Shown here: in pieces, positions 35,901-42,874 of the stretch
How the letters are laid out: every line of letters begins with the position of its first letter
Position numbering within the stretch: the stretch's first letter is position 1
The notes under the pieces: generated by a model
Seen by the model: only the letters and a program-made list of their open reading frames with translations
Database searches by the model: none
What the model was told of the DNA's origin: nothing
Made by a program: the position numbers and the translations under genes
Assembly (NCBI GenBank): GCA_964387425.1
Contig: CAYLXP010000013.1
Location: 1 to 47,192, forward strand
DNA from: CAYLXP01 sp964387425
GTDB taxonomy: Bacteria > Verrucomicrobiota > Kiritimatiellia > UBA8416
Direction of reading: 5' to 3'
Length of the DNA stretch: 47,192 bases

Positions 35901-36039
35901 AACTATCACGCTCAACGGCGCGTGGAGGCTGGCCGAAGAGGTCGAAGGCGTGAAGGTCGGAGCGAAACACGGCAAGACCACCGTGCATGTCGAGCTCCAG
36001 CATGGGCTGACGAAGGAGCTGCTGTTTAGAGGCATGTAG
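32983..36039 (+). CDS. Chondroitin ABC lyase-like polysaccharide lyase (PL8)
   Basis: Endo/exolytic lyase that cuts hexosamine-uronate linkages. Starting at 32983 (GGAGAGG upstream) gives 1018 residues, almost the length of Proteus chondroitinase ABC I (about 1020). A signal peptide (RRIIAALLLLPLFAFGA) is followed by the N-terminal beta domain (GWHAVSGSVEISSKRAKVGQSSALWAW, about 43-70). Next comes the alpha toroid with KPDYTLYHHRSAYQSAYG (His479/480, Tyr484/488) and SGRIQSRRALD (Arg541), then the THRRDDWMACVRGWSQYVWDFE block (Glu652). These positions are consistent with the His501/Tyr508/Arg560/Glu653 tetrad of the Proteus enzyme. It is the last gene of the operon, 25 nt after the fucosidase. 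Hyaluronan or other GAG substrates are also possible. Confidence 0.9.
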   Translation: MKRRIIAALLLLPLFAFGAVFNEYAEKITTGNHSMEGGDALKGWHAVSGSVEISSKRAKVGQSSALWAWEREGTLILEDPEGLREACEPYEGGSPEKYERKYVKPGLEGGVKLWLYNETPAQERLFLQVGHDAKSVLDNPRYRIPVKLSFRGWRAIWVHFEQDAKVAGYSGPEEMNCMALVPMSGTAGRLYIDWVNFVSYMSHKRHSDYQAVNCKPTHERYDSYTILAYDDGRKLVKPARTGAGEALAFSTICDRLEFLVMGSGQGGLESLPEKQQKTLRSFFKRGNQAFERLSIRENDGVLNGTPFFSGRDEHSSSDSLNFQEVGQNILFPLVLEYRVTKKPAALERSLLLLDYLNDQGFALGSANGSADHMIRVNSFGLSMFLLRDELIESGRMERNADALAWFSMLGSAFNTPENEGVNTDFIRGAAFPKLISVLLMGDSPDKAGAMQGLLDYFNHVCGFAPGYSDTIKPDYTLYHHRSAYQSAYGVAMLNTMVIIGWLLDDTVYELSAQTKETLDAALAAQLKMANTYDLHPGISGRIQSRRALDRHLLPAYAFAALSGMNVADAEKASIFNRLYKPELNRLNFPSLAYSGTLGTSELMSKVAVAANGKSIGPAEGHDTFPYGAFSTHRRDDWMACVRGWSQYVWDFEAGSKHENDLGRYVSHGAMFIIPEEGLVASAQDLDVGYHWGFLPGATTKALPVEETVFKYVATPKYLECKHRNYTDETFCGGVSMAGNGFFSMVMHDTVAPDDERILFDDSFRATKSYFFVDGNIYCLGTDIENSDERFSTATTLFQNTADFNTELKDGVIRDANGNAYVLVGDPRVEIERGEQKSWAKGGKPSKGANTRAWINHGKAPKDAGYEYMVAVNAERENPHVPFKVLQKDSVAHIVGHTSPARPITAYAVFEPKSFKGQGVISAVDTPLLLMSGQNEVALKLAVADPDLRLEKWGHNMSFMPREIVHAEGRPHIATITLNGAWRLAEEVEGVKVGAKHGKTTVHVELQHGLTKELLFRGM

Positions 36040-36262
36040 TCTGAAGCTTGGCGTATTCACCGCCCTTCGGGCGTCGCTGCCGTCGTTCGGAGACCAACGG
36101 CTACTTGAGAACCATCAGCACGTGCTATCGGGATCTGTAGTAGCGTGCGATCTCCGAGCGCACGACGCGGCGTCCGTAGGACGAAGAATACCATCCCGCA
36201 AGTTTAGCCCTGTATGATCCAGCAAGCGCAGCGCACCCGGGGGGCAGCTAGTTCGATATATA
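36040..36262. other. Gene-free stretch with minor hairpins
   Basis: No ORF is supported between the PL8 gene and the operator at 36263. It holds CGCCCTTCGGGCG (near 36061), a small stem suited to termination but with no T-run. It also holds a GTGCG...CGCAC stem near 36146-36165 inside a sequence of the common 'GTAGCGTGCGATCTCCGA' dispersed type. Confidence 0.45.
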
Positions 36263-36278
36263 GGTTTACGGTTTAACC
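36263..36278. promoter_or_regulatory. Operator-like palindrome upstream of the beta-repeat gene
   Basis: GGTTTACGGTTTAACC differs from the first site (GGTTTACGGATAAACC) at only two positions. It lies 111 bp before the start at 36390. A single copy is seen here, without the 21-bp-spaced partner. Confidence 0.6.
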
Positions 36279-36389
36279 CACGCTGACGGAAAGAACGCTG
36301 GTATCTAATGACGGCTAAGTGGGATAATTGATGTCAGTTGAGGAGGTTGTATCGTTGGCGATTCGATATTGTAAAAGAGGAGCGACACC

Positions 36390-38093
36390 ATGAGAACAAT
36401 CATACTATTGGCCATCGCCGTAATGGTAGGTCTTGCAATGCAAACGCAGGCGCAGTTAATAGAGACCCAGTTCTTGTACTCCAACGAGGATTCGGTCTGG
36501 ACGAATGACAACAACTGGGACACTGGCGCTCCCGTCACAACCAACCACCGTGCGCGGATATCACAAAGCAAAACGGTCGAAGTTGATACGGTCGTGGAAT
36601 GCGGGGGGATGACTTTGTGGGGGGGGACCTCGCCCAACCCGGCCGTAGTCAATATCAACAATGGCGGTTCATTGGACTTCAATTCGTGGGATACGGGTAC
36701 TTGGGGTGGTAACAACTTCTTTGGCCATGTAACAAACAGGATTATGACCGTGAATGTCTTCAGCGGTGGTTCGCTTGCGATTGACGGAGCGGGTACTGGG
36801 AGTTTTCGGGTCGGGGACAATACGGGGCGCGGAACCATCAATGTAGACGGTGGTAGCCTTACCCTGGACCAGGTTGCGTATATCGGGCATGCGGATGTCG
36901 GCAGCAGCGCAACGATCAGTATAACCAATTCCGGATCGCTCGTGGCATCCGCGGATATGCGACTGGGGAACGGTTCTGGTGCGCTCGGAACTCTCGACAT
37001 TGGTGCGGGATCCGCAACCCTTTCGGGGCTCCTCAATCTCGGCCACAGCAGCGGTGCCACGGGAGTGGTAACCATGGCGTCCGGTTCGCTGGGGGTAGCT
37101 GGTATACTCACCATGGGCTACAGCGGTGGTGCGGTTGGCCGCATGGAGATAAATGGCGGGACCTTCACTGCGTCGGACCAAGCATTGATCGGTCGTGGCG
37201 GAACCGGCACGCTTAGCATTGATGGCGGCGCGGCAACGTTCAACGGCGACATCCAACTCGCTTCATTCGCCACCTCGAGCGGAAGGGTCACGGTCGCTTC
37301 CGGAACGATGACCATGGGTAGCGCCGCGCACTTCCGGATAACGGACAATCCCGCGAGCGTGGCGGAAGTGATTGTTTCGGGTGGCGAGCTATCTGCGACC
37401 AATAGCAACTCGACCGTGCAGATTAGGGATGGGCAGGCAACCATCACCCAGACTGGCGGAGAAATCAATGCCTACGACCTGATGATCGGCCACTTGAAAA
37501 CGGCTACCGGAACCATGAATATGTCGGGCGGTTCGAATACGATCACGCGTCTGCTCACGCTCGGAAACCAGAGCGAGGCGGGCGTTTCAGCAGCTTCCGG
37601 AACTCTCAATATGAGTGGCGGCTGGATGGATGTAAAGACTCTGGAGGTCGGGGTTAAAGTGGAGACGACCGGCGAATTGACGCTGAGTGGCGCCGATACA
37701 TATCTTGCGGCAGAAACCCTGAAGCTCGGGGATACTGCCGCTGATGTGAGCAGCACAGTCAATGTGGAAGACGGGCTCTTCCAGATCAACAATCTTACTG
37801 CCGACGGCAATAGCGCTAACGAGTCGATTGCTCTGTCCGGCGGCGTGCTGAAGTTGCGTCAGACCGGCGGCGATACGGCGTATGACGACATGGTGGCTCT
37901 GATTGCCGCGGACGTGCTTACGTGGGACGTCTCACCTATTGGCTCGCTGGCGGCAACCTATAATAGAGCGGATGCGGATGTTACCTGGACAAACGGCAAT
38001 GGAGTTCGGCTCTTTGCGGATACCGATGACGCAGAGTACAATTACATGTGGGCGCAACGTCCGCCTTCGGGCACGATCGTTGCGATACGGTAG
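36390..38093 (+). CDS. Exported beta-repeat protein, autotransporter-passenger-like
   Basis: A 567-residue protein preceded by GAGGAG, with a signal peptide (RTIILLAIAVMVGLAMQTQAQ). The mature chain is Gly/Ser/Thr/Asn-rich and made of ~20-30-residue strand-turn units such as GTINVDGGSLTLDQVAYIGHADVGSSATISITNSGSL, repeated at least ten times, as in right-handed beta-helices and autotransporter-associated repeats. No outer-membrane barrel and no PEP-CTERM (PEP plus helix plus basic tail) is present at the end, and no catalytic motif is visible. It may be a surface or secreted glycan-binding protein. Its context (shared operator, next to sulfatase genes) suggests a role in the same process. The N-terminal NWDTGAP block is typical of PVC exported proteins. 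Confidence 0.8.
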   Translation: MRTIILLAIAVMVGLAMQTQAQLIETQFLYSNEDSVWTNDNNWDTGAPVTTNHRARISQSKTVEVDTVVECGGMTLWGGTSPNPAVVNINNGGSLDFNSWDTGTWGGNNFFGHVTNRIMTVNVFSGGSLAIDGAGTGSFRVGDNTGRGTINVDGGSLTLDQVAYIGHADVGSSATISITNSGSLVASADMRLGNGSGALGTLDIGAGSATLSGLLNLGHSSGATGVVTMASGSLGVAGILTMGYSGGAVGRMEINGGTFTASDQALIGRGGTGTLSIDGGAATFNGDIQLASFATSSGRVTVASGTMTMGSAAHFRITDNPASVAEVIVSGGELSATNSNSTVQIRDGQATITQTGGEINAYDLMIGHLKTATGTMNMSGGSNTITRLLTLGNQSEAGVSAASGTLNMSGGWMDVKTLEVGVKVETTGELTLSGADTYLAAETLKLGDTAADVSSTVNVEDGLFQINNLTADGNSANESIALSGGVLKLRQTGGDTAYDDMVALIAADVLTWDVSPIGSLAATYNRADADVTWTNGNGVRLFADTDDAEYNYMWAQRPPSGTIVAIR

Positions 38094-38207
38094 CCTTCGC
38101 CTCAGGGCTATCCCCAGTTTTTCGGGAGGATTCGTCAAGAACACCGGCAAACATGGGTATATCCGATTTCAGGAAGTGAAATGGGGGAATGCCCACAGTG
38201 TGCGGCA

Positions 38208-38279
38208 GAGATTCCTCGGCAAGCTCGGGATGACAGAAGACGTTCGAGATTTGTCATCCTGAGCTCGCCGAAGGATCTC
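38208..38279. repeat. Dispersed palindromic repeat (GTCATTCCGAGC family), copy 2
   Basis: A right-type arm (38208-38234) precedes a left-type arm (38253-38279), each 27 nt and related to the arms at 16371-16452 but in swapped order. It fills the space between the beta-repeat gene and sulfatase 2, which otherwise shows no gene. Confidence 0.7.
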
Positions 38280-38405
38280 CAGACCGGCTATTCCGTAGAA
38301 AAAGGGGAAAGTCCTCGCTTTCGCCTCGCTTCTATTTTCTGTTGTGTTGCGGCACGGACCTAATAAATTACCTTATCTTGAGAATGAGTCTCTCTGAGGA
38401 TGACT

Positions 38406-40139
38406 ATGAAGCGATACATGCTGGGGTTTGCCGCATTGTCACTTGCTGTCCCTGCTCTGGCGGTGCAGAAGCCGAACATCGTATTGATGTATGTCGACGA
38501 TCTGGACTTCGATCAGATCTCTGTCTACGACACGGAGAATTTCCCGAGCTATACCGGTGCCAAGTTGACCGGCAACCTGCAACAGCTTTCGCCCGCCACT
38601 GCCAATCAGAATGGACGCTTCCTCAAGACCGGGGAAATGAGCTGGTACCAGGATGCGCGGATGTTGACTCCCAACATCCAGAAACTGGCCGACGAAGGGG
38701 TAACGCTTAACCGTTTCTACCTCACTTCCTCCACCTGTACGCCCAGCCGCTACTCGCTGCTGACCGGTCGTTACGCCTCACGCGCGCCCTCGGTTGTTGC
38801 GGAAACTCCCGCAGGGGAGCCGCCAATTATTGCCTGGAACTCCTACCTGCTTCCGCAGGAGGGAAACCTCGCGCGCGACCTGAGAAGCGCGGGCTACACC
38901 ACCGGCCTCGTCGGCAAGTGGCACATCAGTGATTATGACATTCCCGGCGTTGATTTCTCTGCCGGCTTCCGCGCACATCACACGGCGGCCGGCACCGGTG
39001 GCAACCTACGCCCGTTCCAGTTGGTCGCTTCCTATTTCCCGCCGACTGCCGACTACGGTGATTCCGAGGTGCAGAGCGAGATGAAGCGCATTTACGAGGC
39101 CATGCGGCAGAAGGTGCTCAATGCCTCCGGTTTTGACTCCGTCGACCGGCTCTACTTCGCCAACTATGGCGGGCTGCCCATGCCGGAGCACATGAAAGTA
39201 CACAACCTCGAATGGCAGACCGAAGGTGCACTCGAATTCATTGAGCAGAACAGAGATGCCCCCTTTTTTCTCTACTTCTCCATCACAGCTCCGCACGGAC
39301 AGTATTTTGAGGATTGGATGCAGAAAGACTGGCGCGCCACCCCCGCAGGCATGCTGACCGAAAAGCCGAAGGGTATGCCGAGCCGCGAAAGCGTTCGTCA
39401 GCGTGTGCTGAAGGCCGGGCTTCCGCTGCAGAACGCCATGTCCACCTGGATCGATGACAGCCTCGGCGCCGTGCTCTCCAAGCTGGAGGAGCACGGACTG
39501 TCCGACAATACCATCGTGCTCTTCTTGTCCGATCACCAGTCGCGCGGCAAGCTGACCGTATACGAAGGAAATCGCGCCCCCGGTATCATCCGCTGGCATG
39601 GTGCCATTGCACCCGGTTCAGTGGAGGAGCGCATCGTTTCCAATATCGACATTCGCCCGACTCTGCTGGCTGCCGCCGGAGCAGAACCGTCGGACACTGT
39701 CGATGGAGAGAGCATTCTTCCAATCCTTGGGAGAGGCGGAGCGTGGCGAGCAAGCCTGCTGCTCGAGACATCTTACAGCCGTGCTGTTGTTTCCGAGCAT
39801 TGGAAGTACATTGCCCACCGGCCACCGCAGGAGGTGCTCGATAGAATGGCAGCTGACCGAGTCGCGGCTGAGAAAGGCGACGGGCGCCGCCACGTCGGCT
39901 GGTCCGGACGCTACACAACCCCGGCCAGCGGGATGGGGGTGCGCTTCAATGCCGACCAGGACTTCCCGTGCTACTTTGATGCGGATCAGCTTTACAACCT
40001 GGGCGAGGATGTCTTTGAGCAGAACAACCTGTTCGGGAATCCAGAACTGACGTCCGAGACCGAGGAGCTTCAGAAACAGCTGAGTCAGCACCTGGCGGAT
40101 CTTCCGCACGCATTTGGCGAATTCGGGAGAGACAAATAG
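38406..40139 (+). CDS. S1-family sulfatase 2
   Basis: Exported formylglycine sulfatase of 577 residues. The ATG at 38406 is preferred (GAGG six bases upstream) over the ATG two codons earlier. A signal peptide (MKRYMLGFAALSLAVPALA) precedes KPNIVLMYVDDLDFDQISV, whose Asp pair binds calcium. Catalytic Cys111 is in STCTPSRYSLLTGRYASR, the canonical CTPSR. The C-terminal active-site SDHQSRGK and the VGKWHISDYDIPG segment are consistent. It has no lipobox or twin-arginine motif, unlike sulfatases 1 and 3, so it may use Sec. It stands apart from the operons and has no recognised operator directly upstream. The substrate is unknown. Confidence 0.93.
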   Translation: MKRYMLGFAALSLAVPALAVQKPNIVLMYVDDLDFDQISVYDTENFPSYTGAKLTGNLQQLSPATANQNGRFLKTGEMSWYQDARMLTPNIQKLADEGVTLNRFYLTSSTCTPSRYSLLTGRYASRAPSVVAETPAGEPPIIAWNSYLLPQEGNLARDLRSAGYTTGLVGKWHISDYDIPGVDFSAGFRAHHTAAGTGGNLRPFQLVASYFPPTADYGDSEVQSEMKRIYEAMRQKVLNASGFDSVDRLYFANYGGLPMPEHMKVHNLEWQTEGALEFIEQNRDAPFFLYFSITAPHGQYFEDWMQKDWRATPAGMLTEKPKGMPSRESVRQRVLKAGLPLQNAMSTWIDDSLGAVLSKLEEHGLSDNTIVLFLSDHQSRGKLTVYEGNRAPGIIRWHGAIAPGSVEERIVSNIDIRPTLLAAAGAEPSDTVDGESILPILGRGGAWRASLLLETSYSRAVVSEHWKYIAHRPPQEVLDRMAADRVAAEKGDGRRHVGWSGRYTTPASGMGVRFNADQDFPCYFDADQLYNLGEDVFEQNNLFGNPELTSETEELQKQLSQHLADLPHAFGEFGRDK

Positions 40140-40248
40140 GGTGGGCCAGAAGTGCGAGAGCCAACTCTTCCATTCGCTCTACGTGCTCTTTGCTTGCTCG
40201 GTGCCGGGTCCGGGACGGCCTCTCGCTACTCTCTGGCGGTCAAACGGC

Positions 40249-40629
40249 TCAATTGACGCGAGCCAGTTGTGGAAGCACATCAAAGTGTTTGTCTCGTGAG
40301 AAGAGCTGTAGATTGTGCTGTTGCACAAGGGAGGCAATCCAAATGTCGTTGGTGGGGATTGGTGTTCCTTGATCGCGGAGCTGGCGGTAGATCCTTGCAT
40401 AGTGAAAGGTGGTTTGCTCGTTTGCCATGAGGATGGTGACGCGTGGCGAATTCAGGAACGTGGAGAGAGCGCTCTCGTTTTTCCGAGCCAGCGTGCCGCA
40501 TTCGAATCCCGCTCGTAACTCTGCTAGAACGGTGAAAGGAATGTAGATACGGTCCGCCGTTCTGAAGCGTGCAACAGCATCTTCGTGGGCGTCACAGAAA
40601 TCGCGGTAGCGGTTTGTGTCAATGGCCAT
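40249..40629 (-). CDS. VapC-like PIN-domain toxin (module 2)
   Basis: A 126-residue PIN toxin, starting at the ATG at 40629 two bases after the antitoxin stop; a GTG four codons upstream would overlap the antitoxin. The acidic site is complete: Asp4, Glu37, Asp95 and Asp113. It aligns end to end with the toxin at 17567-17950, with identical stretches such as VLAELRAGF, CGTLARKNE and NDIWIASL. The partner antitoxin lies directly upstream. Downstream is a 110-bp gap before sulfatase 2's end, with nothing recognised. Cross-talk between the two modules is possible. Confidence 0.92.
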   Translation of the reverse strand: MAIDTNRYRDFCDAHEDAVARFRTADRIYIPFTVLAELRAGFECGTLARKNESALSTFLNSPRVTILMANEQTTFHYARIYRQLRDQGTPIPTNDIWIASLVQQHNLQLFSRDKHFDVLPQLARVN

Positions 40630-40631
40630 TC

Positions 40632-40886
40632 TCACGACCACATCTCCGGGTCAATCTTGTCCATTTCGTCGAGTGCTTTGTCGCATGCTTCATCATGAAC
40701 CCAGGAGCCGATCAGTTCATCCAGATCGTGATGCTCAATGACCTCTGCATTCGCGCCGAGTCCGCGCTGCAGTGCGGTTAGTGCGGTTTCATTGAGACTC
40801 TCGCCGTATTCAACAGCGGCCTCCCGGAGCAGGCTGTCCGTGCGCTCCGGGACGTTGCGAATCGTGTATTGAATGGGCTTCTTCAT
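40632..40886 (-). CDS. VapB/FitA-like antitoxin (module 2)
   Basis: With the start at 40886 this is an 84-residue paralogue of the module 1 antitoxin, beginning MKKPIQYTIRNV and ending with an acidic tail, DDLDELIGSWVHDEACDKALDEMDKIDPEMW in pattern. The longer in-frame start upstream (40931) would run through the conserved promoter and is rejected. It lacks a Shine-Dalgarno site, as does its paralogue. It is predicted to be a ribbon-helix-helix DNA-binding protein that represses its own promoter by binding the inverted repeat at 40889-40918. Confidence 0.85.
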   Translation of the reverse strand: MKKPIQYTIRNVPERTDSLLREAAVEYGESLNETALTALQRGLGANAEVIEHHDLDELIGSWVHDEACDKALDEMDKIDPEMWS

Positions 40887-40888
40887 GA

Positions 40889-40924
40889 TGCCTGCAGTAT
40901 GCGCCTTCGGTGCAGGCATGTCAA
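40889..40924 (-). promoter_or_regulatory. VapBC-2 promoter with overlapping operator
   Basis: On the minus strand: TTGACA (40919-40924), a 17-nt spacer and CATACT (40896-40901). Perfect 8-nt inverted arms TGCCTGCA/TGCAGGCA (40889-40896 and 40911-40918) are separated by 14 nt, the same geometry as the site upstream of module 1. The predicted transcript start falls at or near the ATG. Confidence 0.75.
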
Positions 40925-40996
40925 GCATCAAGACGTTTGCGCTGCGTTAGCTCGCGCAAGGCAGCTCCGTAGGATGCTAGCGTCGGATGTGTCTGA

Positions 40997-41135
40997 GTAG
41001 GTCCGGCTTCTCCGAAGCCGAGGCCCGGGCAAGGAGCTGTGGGGCGGAGAGCATGGCAGAGACTTTTGGCTACTTCATGCTCCATGTCTACACGATTCTT
41101 GCTCCGGCGCTGGGCTTCGGAGAAGCCCGCGCTAC
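40997..41135 (+). repeat. 139-bp palindromic element, copy 1
   Basis: Starts GTAGGTCCGGCTTCTCCGAAGCC and ends with a near reverse complement of it, GGCTTCGGAGAAGCCCGCGCTAC in pattern. This gives terminal inverted repeats of about 23 bp. The interior includes CATGCTCCATGTCTACACGA. Copy 2, the same length, lies in opposite orientation at 46414-46552. Similarity tails off over another 15-20 bp on each side. The short ORFs across it are products of the repeat. Confidence 0.8.
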
Positions 41136-41275
41136 TGGGTTCCCCACTGAGTTACCGTGCGCCATGTACTGGTGCTGTGTAAGCAACTCTCTGGCTTCCA
41201 CTTGAGTAATATGCTGCCAGCATCTCTAGAATTCGAGGTAGTCTGCGGAAAAGTTGACGACGGAGTTAAACCGCT

Positions 41276-42703
41276 TCAGCCGGTTGGTACGAGTCGCCAC
41301 CCGTTGGAAACGGTGCCGGGGACAACGAAGGCGTCGTTCGTCTTCTTCAGTTCTGCCGCAAGCCGGTCGCGGTGTTCCTGCAGGATCTGGGCGTATGCGG
41401 GATCGACGGCGAGGTTCTTCATTTCGCCGGCGTCGCTACGCATGTCCGTGAGACGTTCGCGAATCCTGCCGGTGGAGTAGGCCACGTACTTGTAGTCGCG
41501 GGTTCTCAGCATGCGTCCCTCCACCCCCGCGCTGAATCCGTAGGCGGGGGAAAGATCATTCTCGGCAACGAGCTGCTCGCGCCAGTTCACGGGGCACCCT
41601 TCGGCAATGGGGCGCAGACTGCGTCCGTTGTGTCCTTCGGGGGTAGGGATGCCTGCGTAGTCACAGACGGTAGGGAAGATGTCGAGTCCGGTTGCAACGA
41701 GGGATTGCCGATCCACAGCCCCCGGCCGCCTGATGCCTGCACCACTGATGATGAATGGGACGCGAACCGATTCTTCATAGAAGAGCGTCTTCTGATTCCA
41801 CTTGTGGGCACCGTTGCCATCACCATGATCACTGGTGAAGATGATGACGGTGTTGTCGTCCACAACATCGAGGATCTTTGCGATCTCCGTATCCACACGT
41901 TCCGTGAGGCGGTTCAGAGCCCAGCGGTACTGCCGCCAGCGTTCGTCTGGCCAGTCACGGACGGGGTAGGTGGCCTCCTGCCAAGTCTGATACTCGCGGA
42001 CAATATCGGGTTCGTTATCCGGGATGCCGAAATTGTCAGGCAGGTTGGGGCACTGGTCAGGTGGCGGTGTGTTGGCAATCGGGCCGTTCCATAACCTGGT
42101 GCGGCGTTCCGGGAAACCGCCAGTGGCTTGGCGGGCCCATTCGCAAATGTCGTGGGGGTTGACGAAAGACGCAACAAGGAAGAAGGGCTTGTCTCGCCTC
42201 TTCCTGATGAACTCGACGGCCGGGGCCGCAAAGTGCTGGTCATTGAATGCTTTGGTTCCCTCCTTCATGGTGCCGAAGCCGTGCCAGGCAGCGGTGTCGG
42301 TAGGCATGGGAATGTGCCACTTGCCGATATAGCCAGTGTCGTAACCCGCCTCTGTGACGACGGAGCCTAGCGATCGAGCGTGAATGTCAAACCGGTCCAT
42401 GTTGAAGGTGACGCCGATCTCGTGAGGCATCTTTCCGGTCATCATGGAGGCGCGCGATGGAACACAGATGGGATTGGCGCAGTAGGCGTTGTCAAAGCGA
42501 ATCCCCTTGGCGGCCATGCTATCCATTGCCGGTGTCTTCAGTCCGGTGTTTCCCGTGCAGCTCATGCCATCGGCCACCTGCTGGTCGGTCATGATCCAGA
42601 GAATATTGGGGCGAGACTTCGGCCCGCTGCCGGCGGCGCCCGCCAGCCCGGCGCCAGCCGCCAGGGTCGATACCGCTAAGTACTCTCGGCGTGTCATGTT
42701 CAT
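41276..42703 (-). CDS. S1-family sulfatase 3, Tat-exported
   Basis: Formylglycine sulfatase of 475 residues. The start at 42703 follows GGGAG about 10 nt upstream. The N-terminus has a twin-arginine motif (TRREYLAVSTLAAGAGLAGAA), so export is by Tat. RPNILWIMTDQQ supplies the first metal ligand region, and catalytic Cys80 is in NPICVPSRASMMTG (CVPSR). The later FTSDHGDGNGAHKWNQK and GRMLRTRDYKYVAYS segments are typical of S1 arylsulfatase/choline-sulfatase-like enzymes. It is divergent from the GH3 gene across about 170 bp containing paired operator-like sites. It is bracketed, with the GH3 and DUF2264 genes, by the two 139-bp elements. Confidence 0.93.
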   Translation of the reverse strand: MNMTRREYLAVSTLAAGAGLAGAAGSGPKSRPNILWIMTDQQVADGMSCTGNTGLKTPAMDSMAAKGIRFDNAYCANPICVPSRASMMTGKMPHEIGVTFNMDRFDIHARSLGSVVTEAGYDTGYIGKWHIPMPTDTAAWHGFGTMKEGTKAFNDQHFAAPAVEFIRKRRDKPFFLVASFVNPHDICEWARQATGGFPERRTRLWNGPIANTPPPDQCPNLPDNFGIPDNEPDIVREYQTWQEATYPVRDWPDERWRQYRWALNRLTERVDTEIAKILDVVDDNTVIIFTSDHGDGNGAHKWNQKTLFYEESVRVPFIISGAGIRRPGAVDRQSLVATGLDIFPTVCDYAGIPTPEGHNGRSLRPIAEGCPVNWREQLVAENDLSPAYGFSAGVEGRMLRTRDYKYVAYSTGRIRERLTDMRSDAGEMKNLAVDPAYAQILQEHRDRLAAELKKTNDAFVVPGTVSNGWRLVPTG

Positions 42704-42757
42704 GGGGCATTGTCTCCCGTGCATGGGGGTTCTGCAATCCCTATTCGCGTTGAGATA

Positions 42758-42794
42758 GGTTTATTCGTTAACATGGCGAGTTAACGAATAAACC
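42758..42794. promoter_or_regulatory. Inverted pair of operator-like sites between sulfatase 3 and GH3
   Basis: A 39-nt block (42757-42795) has perfect 16-bp arms (AGGTTTATTCGTTAAC and GTTAACGAATAAACCT) around a 7-nt centre. Each arm contains one good half-site (GGTTTA/TAAACC) and one weaker one. The two resulting 16-mers have centres 21 bp apart, matching the spacing of the tandem sites at 26556-26592. It lies 54 bp from the sulfatase start and 80 bp from the GH3 start, so it could control both divergent genes. Confidence 0.7.
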
Positions 42795-42874
42795 TAGTGT
42801 GATCTTTGCGTGAGCCCCTACATTCAATATTGTGTTTCCTGCAACCAAAACCGGGTTTCAACCAGGGAGAGTAA

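Noticed and set aside
36305..37114. 269-codon minus-strand frame opposite the beta-repeat gene
   Set aside because: It is Pro/Ser/Val-rich because it is the antisense of Gly/Ser-rich repeats; the plus strand has a good ribosome site and signal peptide.
40987..41205. Short frames encoding similar peptides at 40987-41205 and 46395-46580
   Set aside because: Their similarity is explained by the 139-bp repeat on which both lie; there is no ribosome site or family match, so they are repeat-encoded artefacts rather than paralogous small genes.
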